A DNA stretch of 64,000 nt from positions 13,500,583 to 13,564,582 of the forward strand of contig OZ034979.1 in NCBI GenBank assembly GCA_964030785.1. Direction: 5' to 3'. The position numbers and the translations under genes are program-made. The notes beneath the pieces were generated by a model. The model was not told where the DNA came from. It searched no databases and saw nothing but the letters and a program-made list of their open reading frames with translations. Of this stretch, positions 52,349 through 64,000 are shown one piece after another. Source of the DNA: Siderastrea siderea. Taxonomy: Eukaryota > Cnidaria > Anthozoa > Scleractinia > Rhizangiidae. The stretch's first letter is position 1; the number at the start of each line of letters is the position of its first letter.

Positions 52349-53035
52349 AGGGTGCGTTTCTTTGGGAAAATCCAAATCCGGATTCTTGTATCCAAAAACG
52401 GATTTTGCGTTTCTTTACCTTAATCCGAAAATGGATTAATCACGGATTAGTGATCTGAAGAATCCACACTCCAAGTGGATACATCAGATCAAATCTAAAT
52501 CCGGATTTTTAGGATTCATGATCCGTGTGTTTCTTTAGGGGACGGATCCGAAAATAGTACATCTGGCAAGCGGTCTTCCATGCAAATTTAGTGGTCTCGC
52601 CATATTTTCTCTCGATTTTGCGTGACAAAACATTCGATCGTGAAAAAGAAAATTCAGGTGATTATTCCGTTCCGTATATTTGAAAAGTTTTCTCCAAAAG
52701 TACAGACAGAAGCATTGACACGTCACGATAACTTCATTTGTGTATCATTTCTGTAATTCAGGGACCAGATTTTGCTAACTGTGAACACAAATATCGAGTT
52801 CACTTGAACTACTGCAGATACTGTCCTTGTTTATAAATTATTTGTATTCCATTCTTGTTGAATTCTAGGGCAGTACGAGAGAAATATCGTTCTGACATAT
52901 ATATTGCGTGCCTCCAGCCTGTCTTGTCATGACAAAATAATCCTTTTTCGGATTTTGCGTTTCTTTGGTGTCGAAGAATCCATATGATCTGGGATCACAA
53001 ATCCGTTTTCGGATTCTCCCAAAGAAACGCACCCT
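52349..53035. mobile_element. MITE with AGGGTGCGTTTCTTTGGGA ends (687 bp)
   Basis: The left end AGGGTGCGTTTCTTTGGGA is matched by its perfect inverse at the right (TCCCAAAGAAACGCACCCT). The subterminal regions are rich in AATCCGGATT/ATCCGGAT-type words and repeat GGATTTTGCGTTTCTTT at 52,401 and 52,960. No coding frame. TTA or a related trinucleotide occurs at both flanks, which would fit a Harbinger-like family, but the flanks are not clear-cut. Confidence 0.75.
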
Positions 53036-56000
53036 GAGTTAACGGTTTACACGATGTTGATTTCACGCACGAAAATCAAATCGTGCACTATTCTAAGCTC
53101 ATTGCATGAAAACTCGAGGAGCTATTGGTAGTCGAGGAGATGCAATAGGAGAAAATAGGAAAAAGGTCAATTTCTATAATGCCTTGGGCATTTCAGCATT
53201 TTATCTCCCTTGTTTGTGTTTATGAGGTCCTTCTGTAAAATAAAGCAGGTTACTCGGGTGCTGTACAAAGTGAGCTTATTTTATAATACTCGCCAGTGAA
53301 GCTGCTTCATTTGTTTTCTTAACACAAGACATAAACAGTGATTTTATTTGTAAATTCTGGTAATAAAATGGTGAGCAAAACAACTTGTACAAAAGTTGGT
53401 ACCGTTTTGTCACAGTTTCGTGTGTAATCTTATTATTATTTTCTGACAGTCAGCTCTACAACAACTGTGCACGTCTCTGCCACCAGTGTGCCAGTGGAAT
53501 ACATTATGTATGAACTTTATTTGAGTGCTTAAGAATTTCGGGGCTAATTTTGATATCTAATAGCTTATCGGCTTAAGATACTATATTACTTATGGATATG
53601 TCAACACTTGGTGTCTGTGCACCTGCACAGACTGGTGCTGTGTTACTGGGTAACCAAAATGTAATATTGTGTACAAATTTTTAAAACTGAGCTCTATTTT
53701 GCTCCATCAGATGCAATTTAAAAATGTGAGCATAGGCAGGAGTTATTGGTATATAAGCAGACTGACAGAAGGTGTTTGCTAAGTTGTAACCTTGGAATTA
53801 AAGAAAGACAAACACATGGAATTGGTGATCACTTTAGAGTCCAAGTACAGATCTTCATCTTGTAGTAAGGCACGCAAATTCATGCATGAGTACTTGAAAA
53901 AAAGGTGTGTTTATATAAGTGCCCAGTGAAAATAGTATCAGTGCAAAAAGCAATAGGTATCCTGTGTGCATGTCTCGTTTGGTTGTCTTCTACTACTCCG
54001 GTCTTTGATTTAGGAGTTTGAAGGTTTTCTTTTTCTTGCCATAGTGCTGCTACTGAGATACACTGTGTGCACCAGTCTTTTTTTAGAGAAGATGAAATAT
54101 TTACTTGATATTCCTGGAAGCCTTATACCCAAACTACAAAGTGAAACAGTTGGAATAAAGTGAATAATATTTTTTTTTATTATGAGAAGGAATTATAAAC
54201 GCACGAGAGGACACAAGCGCAGCGTGTATTAATATTCATTGCACGTGAATAACCGAGAAATAGACCAGAAAAAACGAAATAATACTGTTGCTCGTTGAAA
54301 GGTAAGAACGACTGAAACTTGACCGAGATCCAGCCTTCTTATCTAATAACAGAAATGTTTATTCAGCCTAAAACTTGCTCGAACATCAAAAAGAATTATT
54401 ATTCTAACGTCAAACAATTTAAGAGAAAAATCTGTAAGGGCAGTTTAGAAATATTTCTATTTATGCAAATTACGGACTTTTTGGCTGATTTGCGCTGCAT
54501 TTTAACAGTTTTTAAATATAAATATCTTAAAATCGCAGCCACCTAGGAAGCTCAATGTACATTAAGAATGTTTTGATATCATAAAAGGTCCTTCAACTGA
54601 AAAGAGAAAGTGTTAAGTTTTATCTTTCTTGAAATATTGGAGAAAATTGCAGGAATAACCAAAATCAGCCCGTAAAAAATGAATCATGATTTACGTGAAA
54701 ACGCTCTTACAGATTTTTCCCAAATTTCGCGTGCAAGTTGTGTAGGTTGAGTAGTTCAAATAGTTCAAGTTTCGTCATAAAGTGTCTGACTAGTTTTCGA
54801 GATATTCGACATTATTTAAAATGAGGGGTTGCCATTACTGTTGCTATGGTGACAGCTTTTGCTAGGAAACCAGTGAGAAAATAAGCTTTGATCATTTGTT
54901 GAAAAGGTTGTGTAGTATCAAGGAAATCGAAGTTTATCTTCTATGCGAAATTTTGACTTCAAAAGATACACTCCAAGGCCAAAAATACTGTTGCGAGCCT
55001 CCTTAAATACTGTAAATTAAAAGACAAGAACACACGAAAGTAACATTCAGCAGACTAATATGCGCATGCGTCTTATATAAGACAGTACCGCTCTTGAGTA
55101 CCCGTACCACAAGCTTTACAGCACTTTGTTCGTATGTTAAGCCAACTGACCATCACAACAAAACCGTGCCCATTTTATAAACCGGCAGTCGCTATAGCGA
55201 CGGCCGGTTAAGAATAAGCACTACAAGCCGAGAACCGTGAGAACATTATTAACTCCTGCATAAACGTGTCTTTGCGTGTTTGGCATAAACTGAATTTGGT
55301 ATATCAAATTTCAACCCGCTTATGCAAATAACATTGCTCATCACGTAAACACACAGAATAAACGACAGAAAGCTTTTCCAGCCAAAAATATTATTCAAAT
55401 AAACAATATACTTACTTTTGGGCAGCAAAACCTTTCTATTTTCTTGCGTGCGTGCTTACAGGCATAAAATTTTGCAGGCACTTCAGGTCTGCTCAATGGT
55501 GACCGGCTAATCAATGTCTTGAATTTTACCTCTCCATCGAAAATACAGATATCTGGCAACCGAACGGATTTCAAAGCTGAAATCCAAAAACATACTCCGT
55601 ACAAAATAAAAAATAAAAAAAACCCGAAAGAATACATCAAGTTCACGTGTTCACGTGTTTCAACCGCTTGATCTGTCCAAGTGTTAAGATCATGTTCCAA
55701 AAAATGTCGCAGCACCAACAAAATAATTCCGCGTGATACATGCGTCACACTACAAACAAAAATAATCCGTGAAAATCAAGGAGCGGCTTTGCGAACAAAA
55801 TTACAAAAATTGTAGAAATCTGGGTCAAACGTTCAGTTAAACAATTTTTAAAAAGCAAATCAATATTTAAAAACAACATTTACCGTACTGTAGCGTTTAC
55901 CCAGGTCTTGTAAAATCTATTTGAAGTCCGTGGTTAGGTTACATTTTAGAGCACACTTTACAGACTTTAGGTTAGGGGCTTGCAAATAGAAAGGATCTCA

Positions 56001-56240
56001 ACGCGAAACGGCTTTTCGTTGCTTTAAAGAGCTCCATGTCTTCTTCTGAGAGGGTGATTATTCCTCGGCTTGATTTCTTCCCATTTTGAGCTCCTAAATA
56101 GAAGGTATCTTAATTTTAAGAGAAGAAAAAATACATCTCCCAGGCGGTACACCAGAGTCGGCCTTTCCCCAACCTCGTCCCCAGGGTCTTCTCGGTTTTG
56201 AAAGAGCCTGGTGACGAGGTTGGGCGTTTCTCCCAACCTC
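53036..56240. other. Long noncoding stretch
   Basis: No protein family recognised. A hairpin AACCGGC..GTCGCTATAGCGAC..GCCGGTT lies at about 55,180-55,210. The part near 55,300-55,450 resembles, inverted, repeats in the FERM intron at 11,630-11,720 and 12,890-13,030. Confidence 0.4.
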
Positions 56241-56546
56241 GTCCCCAGGGCCTTCTCCTCGTTCAAAATGGCGGTCGGAGAAACCCCTGGCCAAGGCTGC
56301 TGAAATACTCCAAGAATCGTGGAATATTCTGTCACGTGACACATGAAATGGCGTTTTCGGAGGTTGTTTCCAGCGTATGGACGTCCTGTTTGTTTTCTGC
56401 AATCGGAAACCGTTGTTCAAACGAAACGAAGTCATTTCATCGTGTTTACGTTAAGAAATCCTAACGAATTTTTGGAGCCACTTTAGCAGCCTTGGCCAGG
56501 GTTTTTAGTGCGACCGCCATTTTGAACGAGGAGAAGGCCCTGGGGA
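56241..56546. mobile_element. MITE with 63-66-bp inverted ends (306 bp)
   Basis: CCAGGGCCTTCTCCTCGTTC..CTGGCCAAGGCTGCT at 56,241-56,303 is inverted at 56,481-56,546 with a few changes. Just to the left, two copies of CAACCTCGTCCCCAGG and their inverse CTGGTGACGAGGTTGGG form a further small palindrome. No coding capacity. Confidence 0.75.
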
Positions 56547-56721
56547 AGTATATGTACATAAGAGAGTTCCCGATTGGTTTATAGGTCTTCTAAACAATTG
56601 ACAGCACTAGAAGGCAAAAAATGCGTAGTAGGGCAGGTAGGAGATAAAATGTCTTGCACGCGGAACATGTGTGGAGCATGGCTGGTTTTGGCCGTGCGGC
56701 CTAGCTCGAAAACAAGATATA

Positions 56722-59328
56722 AAACATAGACACGCATAGCGTGCGTGAGCTATTTTGTAGCTGTCAATGAGAGGTACGGAAATGGTTATTGAATGAACGT
56801 GCGTGTACCAAGGCACACTATTGTGCTGTTGTTTTTTTTGAGTACGTTGAGCATTCGAAAAGTATTTGTTTTTAGACAGAGTTTACCTCATAAGTGGAGC
56901 CGTGTCCGATATTGTGCAACCTCGTTCCCACGGCTTCGTACAGATTTGAGGGTGATCAAAGATCAATGTTTGAGTTTATGTTAGTGGTTTCGAATTCGTA
57001 TACGTCATCGATCAATAGATGGTACGCTAATGCTTACAAGTGTGGCTTCAAATTACGACAAAACAAGAAGAAAATGAGATAAAATCTGTAAAATATCTGA
57101 CAACAGTGTGAATGTCGGACAAACCAAATAATACAAAACAGTCCTTTCTGAAGCTTATTCTCAGATGTTTCTCGGAAGTTCAATGGATTGAAATTTAATT
57201 TTGTGGCTTTCTATTATAAAGATTATTTTTCCATGGACAAATATTTTGGATCTAGTAGGAAGCGCAACTTGTCACAAAAATTAATTCTGTAATGTTTGAA
57301 CCAGAAGAGAATAGCCGATCTTGAAAGTAACGTACGTCTTCTTCTTGCGTGACATCATGCTTGACGAACGTGGCAACTTCCGTATCCAGACAAATATATA
57401 AATAAGCTGTTTTATTTTCCACATTATTTAACACGGACTTACATTTTGGAACACACGGCTAAAATCGAGTAATAAGGGTGCCTTGCTAGAAAAGATCATG
57501 CCATTGTGTGACTTGTGCAAGTGTTGCGTGACTAGTCACGTAGCAAACTTTCAAAAAAGCCGGAAATATCACACGTGCTGACATATCGTGTGGCACTAAT
57601 TTTTTCGGGATTCAAATTTTTGGAATTTTCGCGGTTTTTTCACGATCCACAAAAAAAAGTCCCGCGAAAAAAAAAATTCCCAAACATCGCCTTTTACATG
57701 TGGTGTAATATTATGTTGGTGCCCATTTACTTAAACCGTCTCTTTCGTTCAAAAATAAAACGAAATTAGAAGCGAAACATTCAGAAATAAAACGATGAAA
57801 TTGCAGTCGGTACATTACAAGTATTAAGCAGTTAAAAGTTTTAAAGAAAAGGATCGCCTGAAGGTACTCCATTGATTAACTGATTTAACGTGTTATACAT
57901 CTGCATGTTGTTCACTTGCATTCGATTTATACTCAAAAAACGAGAATGTTAGAATTCCAAATAGAAGGCAGCTTCCGGAAAATCGCAAAAATTAATTCCA
58001 AGGAAGAATAAACAGTTTCCCCAATCGCAAAAATTAGTCCTGCAAAACACACACACAAAAAATCGCCATTCGCAAAATTAAACTCCCGCAAAAACATTGG
58101 TGCCACACGGTAGTGGTCTCAGCTTCGCTGAAGCCACACAAAAATCAGTGGTTGTGTTCAGCTAATAAATTTTGTTTTGATAAGCGTTTTGATGTGAAAG
58201 TAAGATGCAAAATTGGGTGAAAATAATATTAAGGGATGTTTTGTTATGTAGAGAGGTGGTAATGGGCGAAGGAATCGTTGGAACTTTAAATGAGCGATTT
58301 CGAGAATAATGGGGTGGTTCGCCTGTGTGGTAAACAACGTGAATTTTATCACGTGGAGTACATGTGATCAAGTCAAGGCCAAATTTTGCTTTGGCGGGGG
58401 GGGGGTGGGGGATTTTATCGCACGGCCAGGCAGTCAGGTGATAACGATTAGTGCGGGCCGTTTCACGTGTAAAGAACGAGTTATGTTGATTGAGCGTGAG
58501 ATCAGGTGACTGTTTTGGGTAAACAAGTGGTGTTTTGTCACGGACAAACATGTGATGAGACAAAGTTCAATGGCGAGTCACGAGACTTTCATGAGACTGT
58601 CATAAGTTCGTTTTCGGCGCTTTTTATTGGCTTTGTGGCAGTTAGAGTTGTGTAACAAAGGGAGAAACTTAAAAGGAAGCGGGGAATGAGTAAATTTATG
58701 CGTTTTTTGTAAACTGAAAAATGATAACCGATTTTTTTTGTCTATAAAACTGTGAAACGAATCTTGCATGAAGCTATTGCGTTTTTGTCTTCGTACTGGA
58801 GGTGATAATTGTTTTGATTTGATTTGATTGTCGTGCTGATCTTTCCGCTCAAACTTTGTACAAACAATCCCGCTACCACCACACAGCCTAACCAGAAACC
58901 CATTTCTCAGGTAAGTCGCCTCTAACTTTGCGCTTAGCTAGTCGCACGAACGAGCAACGTTTATGCCACCCACGCAATCTCTTTCCTTGTCGACCTTGTG
59001 CCTTTGACGGACCTAGTGATCGAGTGGCATGGCATGGGCATTAATTTTAAAACCTACCAAAAGGTGCGAACAATAATTCGTTTTAGCTCGAAATTCACGA
59101 TTCTGCCCTTTTTATACCTTCAAACTATTTGCCATCTATTTACCATCATTTGCTATGGGACATCCCTGCACAGAAGCCACGTTATTTCTCACACTCTAAA
59201 GTTGAACCATATAACTCCAAACGTAAGTTATGTGCATGCGTACAAAGGACTTCTTCCAGTTCTCATCTACCAAAACAACCGAAGCTGACAAATATTTCCT
59301 AGACCGAACATCATAAATATCAGATAAC
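56722..59328. mobile_element. 2.5-kb noncoding repeat, copy 2
   Basis: Same ends, orientation and order as 31,313-33,837. It lacks about 300 bp present in copy 1 (around 31,690-31,980) and has gained a 525-bp MITE at 57,586-58,110. The left flank (AAAAC|ATAGAC) and right flank (GATAAC|CC) show no obvious target duplication beyond AAC. No protein-coding frame is shared by the two copies. Confidence 0.75.
57586..58110. mobile_element. TA-flanked MITE inside copy 2 (about 525 bp)
   Basis: Left end TCGTGTGGCACTAAT, right end the inverse of CCGTGTGGCACCAAT. TA stands at both outer edges (ACATA|TCG and CGG|TAG), as in Tc1/mariner-type insertions. The interior has paired GCGGGA/AAATTTTTGG words. 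Copy 1 of the host repeat is empty here, which confirms the insertion. Confidence 0.8.
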
Positions 59329-60162
59329 CCACGAATTATTTACTAGAACTCGCTTCCGCTCACGTGTAAACCAGGTTTGTGCTGACGATTCGTTTTCTAA
59401 GGAAGTCTATCACAAGGAAGCCAGCTATTTCTATTTGATATATAAATATCCAACGTCAAGCGAATGAAATCCGGACACTTTCGTCGTGTCGCTTTAGTAG
59501 CGGAATTTTCCGTGCGTTCTCATCTGCATTTTTGGTCCGCCCCGACAACTAGCCTTTCGGTAAAATTCGACAGTTGTCGGGAATGCCGAACATGGTCCAC
59601 CCAAAAACCAACCAACCAACCAACCAAAGAACCAACCTTCCCAGAAACTTGAGGCTGCATGCCGACTATGAAGCTATTTTCCAATTCCAATGGCCATAGT
59701 AGGGACCGTCGACACCATCCACCACCCGTTCAGTGCGCAAGCCAAATTCACGAGTTCAAAACGTCATCAGTTCCGCACGCACTGCGTCCCTATGTTTGTA
59801 ATAGGTCACTATGCAAAAATTTCATTCAGAAACAAAGCAGAGCCAAAGACTGTCGGCGAGGTGTAATGTGTGTACAAAGTATTTATTTCAAAAGAACATT
59901 ACACGAAGGCTAAAATACAGTGCAACTAAGTTGCTGTTCAAGTAATTGTCAACTGCGGTGAAATTCAATACTCAACCTGTTTGAAATACGTTACATACGA
60001 CCTGTTGAAATCTGGTAATATTGGTATACATGATTACATAGTAGTAACTCTATAATAATTGTTCCATTCTAAAGTAATCTCGCAAATTCTACTAAAATAT
60101 ATCTTTTTTACACGTTTATCTCTATTTACACGTGTACTTACACAATCTACAGCTACTCAAAC
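59329..60162. other. Stretch with no recognised gene
   Basis: Holds a short (CCAA)n run at about 59,607-59,630. No coding family or repeat ends recognised. Confidence 0.4.
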
Positions 60163-61285
60163 CACAGGCAGCCCAAGCTCAAGATGAGAGACGACGACCG
60201 AGTTGCGAAACATGACCTTTGCTATTAGGCGTGTTGTGTTACAAGGCTCTCGATTCATAGGCTTTGTATGGGAAATTCACTTTCCTTATCAAAATGCTAA
60301 AATAAAGTTATGAATGTGGAAATGAACTTCACTTAACTCGACATGAGGTTGGTGGAGTTCGTGGCCGTTTAACGCGAGGTTTAGGTTCGGTGTTGTTTCG
60401 CCACATAAAACAAAGGAAGCCGGGTGACTCCTAACCTGAGTATCAGGCCTTCTCTACTGGGAGAAAGAAAAGAAAAAGCAAGGAGAAAAGCCTGATACTC
60501 AGGTTAGGTGACTCCAGACAAGCGAGTCTCACAAGTCGCTCTCGCATCACAAAGCAATGCACAGAATCGCCCTAAAAACACCATATTCATAAAGCCCCAT
60601 AATTTCCACATTCTATTCAGCCTTCACGGTGATCGCACGGTAAACATTCTGCTATCGGCGATCTTCCCGTGCGTTACACTTTTTACGTGGACACGGCCGG
60701 GTAGACAGTTCAGATCACATTCTGCACTTTTATTGGTCAATTCAAACCACCAGTCACGCGTGTGCCAACATGACAACAGACAGGCACATAAGGCCTCAGG
60801 TTTCAGTAACATGGTGTTTTTTACAAGGCAGGATTGTTAGCCCTACGCTTAACCCCCAACCTGGAGGGCCAGGGCGCTGTTTAGTCTGGCCTCTCTCCCG
60901 TAGACCAATTTAGCATGGTTGAGACTACCAGGAGCATAACCTCCAGCTGACATAGCTCTAGGGATCCTAAGGGCACGCAAGCCTCCCCCCACAACAAGGC
61001 ACAGCACCAGGGGAACAACACACCGCGAACAACACCGAACCAAACACTCGCCTAAAACGGCCACGATTTGCGCCCAAATTAGACACGACACAAAAACGAC
61101 CCCACGTCGATTTAAGTGAAGTTCATTTCCACACTCATAACTTCATTTTAGCATTTTGATAACGAAAGTGAATTTCCCATACTCAGTCTATAAATCAAGA
61201 GCCTTGCAACATAGCACGCCTGATAGCAAAGGTCATGTTTCGCAACTCGAGCGTCTTCTCTCATCTTGAGCTTGGGCGGCCTGTG
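60163..61285. repeat. Large inverted repeat (about 245-260-bp arms, 1.1 kb overall)
   Basis: The left arm 60,163-60,405 and right arm 61,027-61,285 are inverted copies, roughly 85-90% alike by eye: CACAGGC, then CCCAAGCTCAAGATGAGAG, GTTGCGAAACATGACCTTTG, AAATGAACTTCACTTAA and GTTCGGTGTTGTTCGC blocks in the same order. The centre holds a small MITE and an 80-codon minus-strand frame (61,091-60,849, ..RALRIPRAMSAGGYAPGSL..) of unknown origin, possibly a LINE 5' region. Confidence 0.8.
60424..60515. mobile_element. 76-bp MITE with 8-bp target duplication
   Basis: TAACCTGAGTATCAGGC at the left pairs with GCCTGATACTCAGGTTA at the right, around a purine-rich loop. It is flanked by identical GTGACTCC at 60424-60431 and 60508-60515. 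Eight-base duplications are typical of hAT-type insertion. Confidence 0.8.
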
Positions 61286-62882
61286 CTCACACTGTGCACG
61301 TCTACACAACGTGTGCACAAAATGTTGTGTGGTCTGTTCATAAAAAGGAACAACGGTGACAAACACGGTGACCAACTGGACCGCCAGTTGGTGACTACTA
61401 ACCCACTAGCGATCCTGTCCCTCCGGGATATTGCTAGTTAATAAATGTAAATGTAAATGTGGCTGCTTCCGGCTGAGTCGTAAAATCTAGATATGTTAAT
61501 CCCAGGCGTGTTTTGAAATGAAAATCAGCCCTTTCCACCCACGGGTGGTTCATTTCTCAGTTTAAAAATTGATCATGTGATTAAAATTTTGTTGACAGAA
61601 AAATCGGTGACATAATTGCAAAGATATGAAAAAAATTCAATTCGGATTCCGATTTATTCCACGGATAACGTACTTCCTGGAAAACCTGGGGTCATAGTGT
61701 CAAGATCGGGACACAGTCAGGTCGTAGGAAAAATACCCTTTGTGTGACAAGAAAAATCCTTGTCGCTGAACAGAATTTTATCCCCCATGACAGGCGCATA
61801 TATTCAAACTGATTTGACTTCGTCCGCAAGGTCACGGGGATAAAATGACAAATTTTCAGTCACCTCACGTGCACTGCTCGTGCGACCTGTCCCCGCAACA
61901 AAATAAAAATCAACCAGTGGGGAAGAGTTATTATTTTATTCTAGTTCCCAATTACCCTCACCATAATGTAGGATTCCCAGCTTAAAATCCCTTCGTGTGC
62001 ACTAAACAGTGCATAAGAGGCAGCTTATTGCAGACACTTGTCCCTGTGACCTGTCGCCTTCTGTGTCCCCACATTTCAGATTTCTTTGCATAAAATCATA
62101 GTTACATACAATAAACAAGTTACTTTGTTTATACAGAATTAATAAAAATGTTAGTATAAAAACAACCACAACACCAACACACAAACAGCAACACGGTGGT
62201 GTTTACAGTGGCTCGGAATGAGGACGCTTTAACAAAGCCAAAAAAATCTTTGCTGGTATCAGAGAAAACACAAACACCCCTAAGTTCTTAATAACAAATA
62301 TCACGTGTTCTATACGTAAATCAACTTTTCAGTGGCTCTTTTTACGAAATGCTACTTTGAAGGAGCGCTAATTCTGGGGTTTATGTGTTGTACGGGACAA
62401 CTCAACGTGTCAGGAAAAACAAATTCACTATTATGGACAAGTGGTTGCTGTCGTCACCCACAAAATTGCTTACATGAATTACTGCAAAGACCGTGATCTT
62501 CTTTGGCACCAAACGGTTAATTTTTCAAGCCTGTGTTCAGTTCTGATGTTAAAATACTTCATTTTAAAGTCATTCGGTTCCTCTTAAGAAGTCTGGCTTG
62601 CTTTTTTTAATCCGATTAGGTTTTGTGAGAACTTTCCTTTTTTTCTTTTCTTTTTTCCCCTTATACGGTCTATACAAGTTTATACGATCTTATGGATCCC
62701 TTAAAGAGAACATACCCCTCTTTTAGAATTAAAAAACAAACATGCTACTCCGCTGCACTGCATTTTATATAGCGGAGTAGTACCACAGGTATCTCAGGCC
62801 AATGATTCCGTTAACAGCTGAGACATGGTGGGGACTGCTGAATGTAACTAAAGTACAACGCTGATGACAGCCATTTCCTGTT
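61286..62882. other. Intergenic stretch and receptor 3' UTR
   Basis: The right portion should be the 3' UTR of the minus-strand receptor gene. A small ATGTAA-type run (TAAATGTAAATGTAAATGT) lies at about 61,441. No other gene recognised. Confidence 0.4.
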
Positions 62883-63014
62883 CTATACCAAGATATCCAC
62901 ATCATATGACTGACAAATTGCTGTCAGAGTTTTCTTGATGCGCAAAGCTGTTAACCTGGCAGCACTGTTTTCATACCAACACTCTTTCATTACCTTGGAC
63001 AAAGACTGCAAAGC
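62883..63014 (-). CDS. TGF-beta/activin-type type I receptor, last coding exon
   Basis: Acceptor TTGATTCCATAG|GCTTTG, phase 0, then 43 codons and TAG at 62885-62883. It encodes the end of the kinase C-lobe: [20 protein letters not shown] and RIKKTL, the strongly conserved type I receptor ending, plus a short tail (..YDVDILV). It directly follows exon 63,931-63,579 in phase. The intron between them is 564 bp. Confidence 0.93.
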   Translation of the reverse strand, partial: ALQSLSKVMKECWYENSAARLTALRIKKTLTAICQSYDVDILV

Positions 63015-63578
63015 CTATGGAATCAACACAGTCCACATGTTCTTAAGTTAATCAAGGAATAGAATAAATTTTGAAAAAAATTGTTTAGTTGCAAATCCCC
63101 ATACAGTCTTTTTAAGTCTTTCATATTGACTTCGACTATTTTGAACCTTTAACGTTAAAATTCACAGGGTAAGTGTTACTAAAAAAGAGAAACGAAAGTT
63201 TAGTCCCAGATGACCACAAATCGGCTTAAGAGGAGATTGTAGTTAGATGAGCACTAAGTTTTCTTAACGTTTTAGCCGTTTTAGTCTCGAGGTTTCATTC
63301 AATCCAAAAATGCCATCATAGTTGTGTAGTGCAAGTTCGCATAAATCTGTAAGAATATTTTGCGATTTTTAACATGTATGTACGGTGGTGTGTACAAAAA
63401 CCATATACCTCTTTCATACCTTGCTTCAATCCTAATCCTATTTCCTAAAAAAACTATAAGCCTTCATTCGTTACTCTGACGATTGCCGGCAAAAAAACCA
63501 GTGGATGTCGCAGAGTAGTGAGTACCATCTCACACTAAACTACTGTACTAATAATATTCTAATTGTTAAATTTCATAC

Positions 63579-63931
63579 CTCATGATGAATCCATCTATTG
63601 GGGATTAAAGGACGGTACTTTTCCACACAAACCACTTTTCTCATCTCTTCAATGCTTGGATCACTGGGTACTCTGTCGTAGTAGGGAAGCTGATATTCTT
63701 CACATATTCCTCCTGTCATGCATTTCCTAGCCACCTCCCATAACACAAGACCAAATGCATACACATCACCACGCTTGTAGGCATCAAAGTGTCGCACATG
63801 GACATTGTCTTCCAGGAACTCAGGGGCCATGTAACGCTTCGTACCAACTCTGTTACCATGAGGCACATCTACTGTGTCACTAACAGAGTTATGGCGAACA
63901 GCAAGTCCTAAATCACCTATGCAACATGTTC
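63579..63931 (-). CDS. TGF-beta/activin-type type I receptor serine/threonine kinase, penultimate exon
   Basis: A 353-base exon. Acceptor TGTTTTGCAG|GAACATG, donor CATGAG|GTATGA; the first two bases complete a codon from the preceding exon outside the window. It encodes the kinase C-lobe from the activation segment: [14 protein letters not shown] (DLG in place of DFG, typical of this family), [13 protein letters not shown] (APE), [20 protein letters not shown], and [20 protein letters not shown]. Type I receptors span the membrane and phosphorylate Smads after ligand-driven pairing with type II receptors. The GS box and L45 loop, which tell the Smad2/3 from the Smad1/5 branch, are not in view. 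The YQLPYYD..PSDPS stretch resembles the activin/TGF-beta branch, the WEVARKC part less so; subtype is left open. Confidence 0.95.
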
Positions 63932-64000
63932 CTGCAAAACACAGCAATTCGGAATGTAAAATGTCATGTACAAGAGATTACTGGTGCCAGGTTAGGGAAG

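Noticed and set aside
58162..58563. 133-codon minus-strand frame in copy 2 of the 2.5-kb repeat
   Set aside because: The equivalent part of copy 1 is not open over the same length, and no family features are seen.
60849..61091. 80-codon minus-strand frame as a membrane protein gene
   Set aside because: The hydrophobic start overlaps the inverted-repeat arm and the rest looks like repeat-derived sequence; kept only as part of the repeat.

Overview
This is eukaryotic, metazoan DNA with sparse introned genes in a background of transposable elements. A cnidarian (coral or sea anemone) fits best: animal signalling genes (FERM protein, FGF-like ligand, TGF-beta type I receptor) sit among Polinton/adintovirus, Penelope and L1-type elements, many MITEs and long G/C homopolymers. 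The cnidarian assignment is inference; no rRNA, mitochondrial or species-diagnostic sequence is present.

Cellular genes. A FERM-domain protein gene runs on the minus strand with five exons read directly (15,823 down to 6,460), all joined by GT/AG sites in matching phase; its remaining 3' exons were not found. An FGF-like beta-trefoil ligand lies on the plus strand in three exons (45,691-45,939; 47,842-48,060; 50,731-50,932), with one frame break inside the middle exon. The last two coding exons of a TGF-beta/activin-type type I receptor kinase lie on the minus strand at the right edge (63,931-63,579 and 63,014-62,883).

Mobile DNA. The left 6 kb is a nest: a decayed L1-type LINE split by a DNA transposon that itself carries a Penelope-like reverse transcriptase. 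From 20,090 to 37,682 there is an integrated Polinton (Maverick)/adintovirus-like element with about 365-bp terminal inverted repeats. On the plus strand it carries a protein-primed DNA polymerase B. On the minus strand follow an integrase, a PLA2-domain protein, an adenovirus-type protease, a capsid-protein remnant, a basic protein, a penton-like protein and a proline-rich protein. A packaging ATPase, a probable virion-surface protein and several small ORFs follow on the plus strand. Stops, frameshifts, a 1-kb TTAA-flanked MITE (in the polymerase) and a 2.5-kb repeat (in the ATPase) disable it; it is a fossil. The Polinton is bracketed by inverted copies of a 61-62-bp hairpin minisatellite (about 38 units on the left, a few on the right) and by related outer flanks.

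The rest (39-45 kb, 46-47.8 kb, 48-63 kb) is mostly noncoding, with snapback repeats and MITEs identified by their inverted ends, and the second copy of the 2.5-kb repeat at 56.7-59.3 kb.
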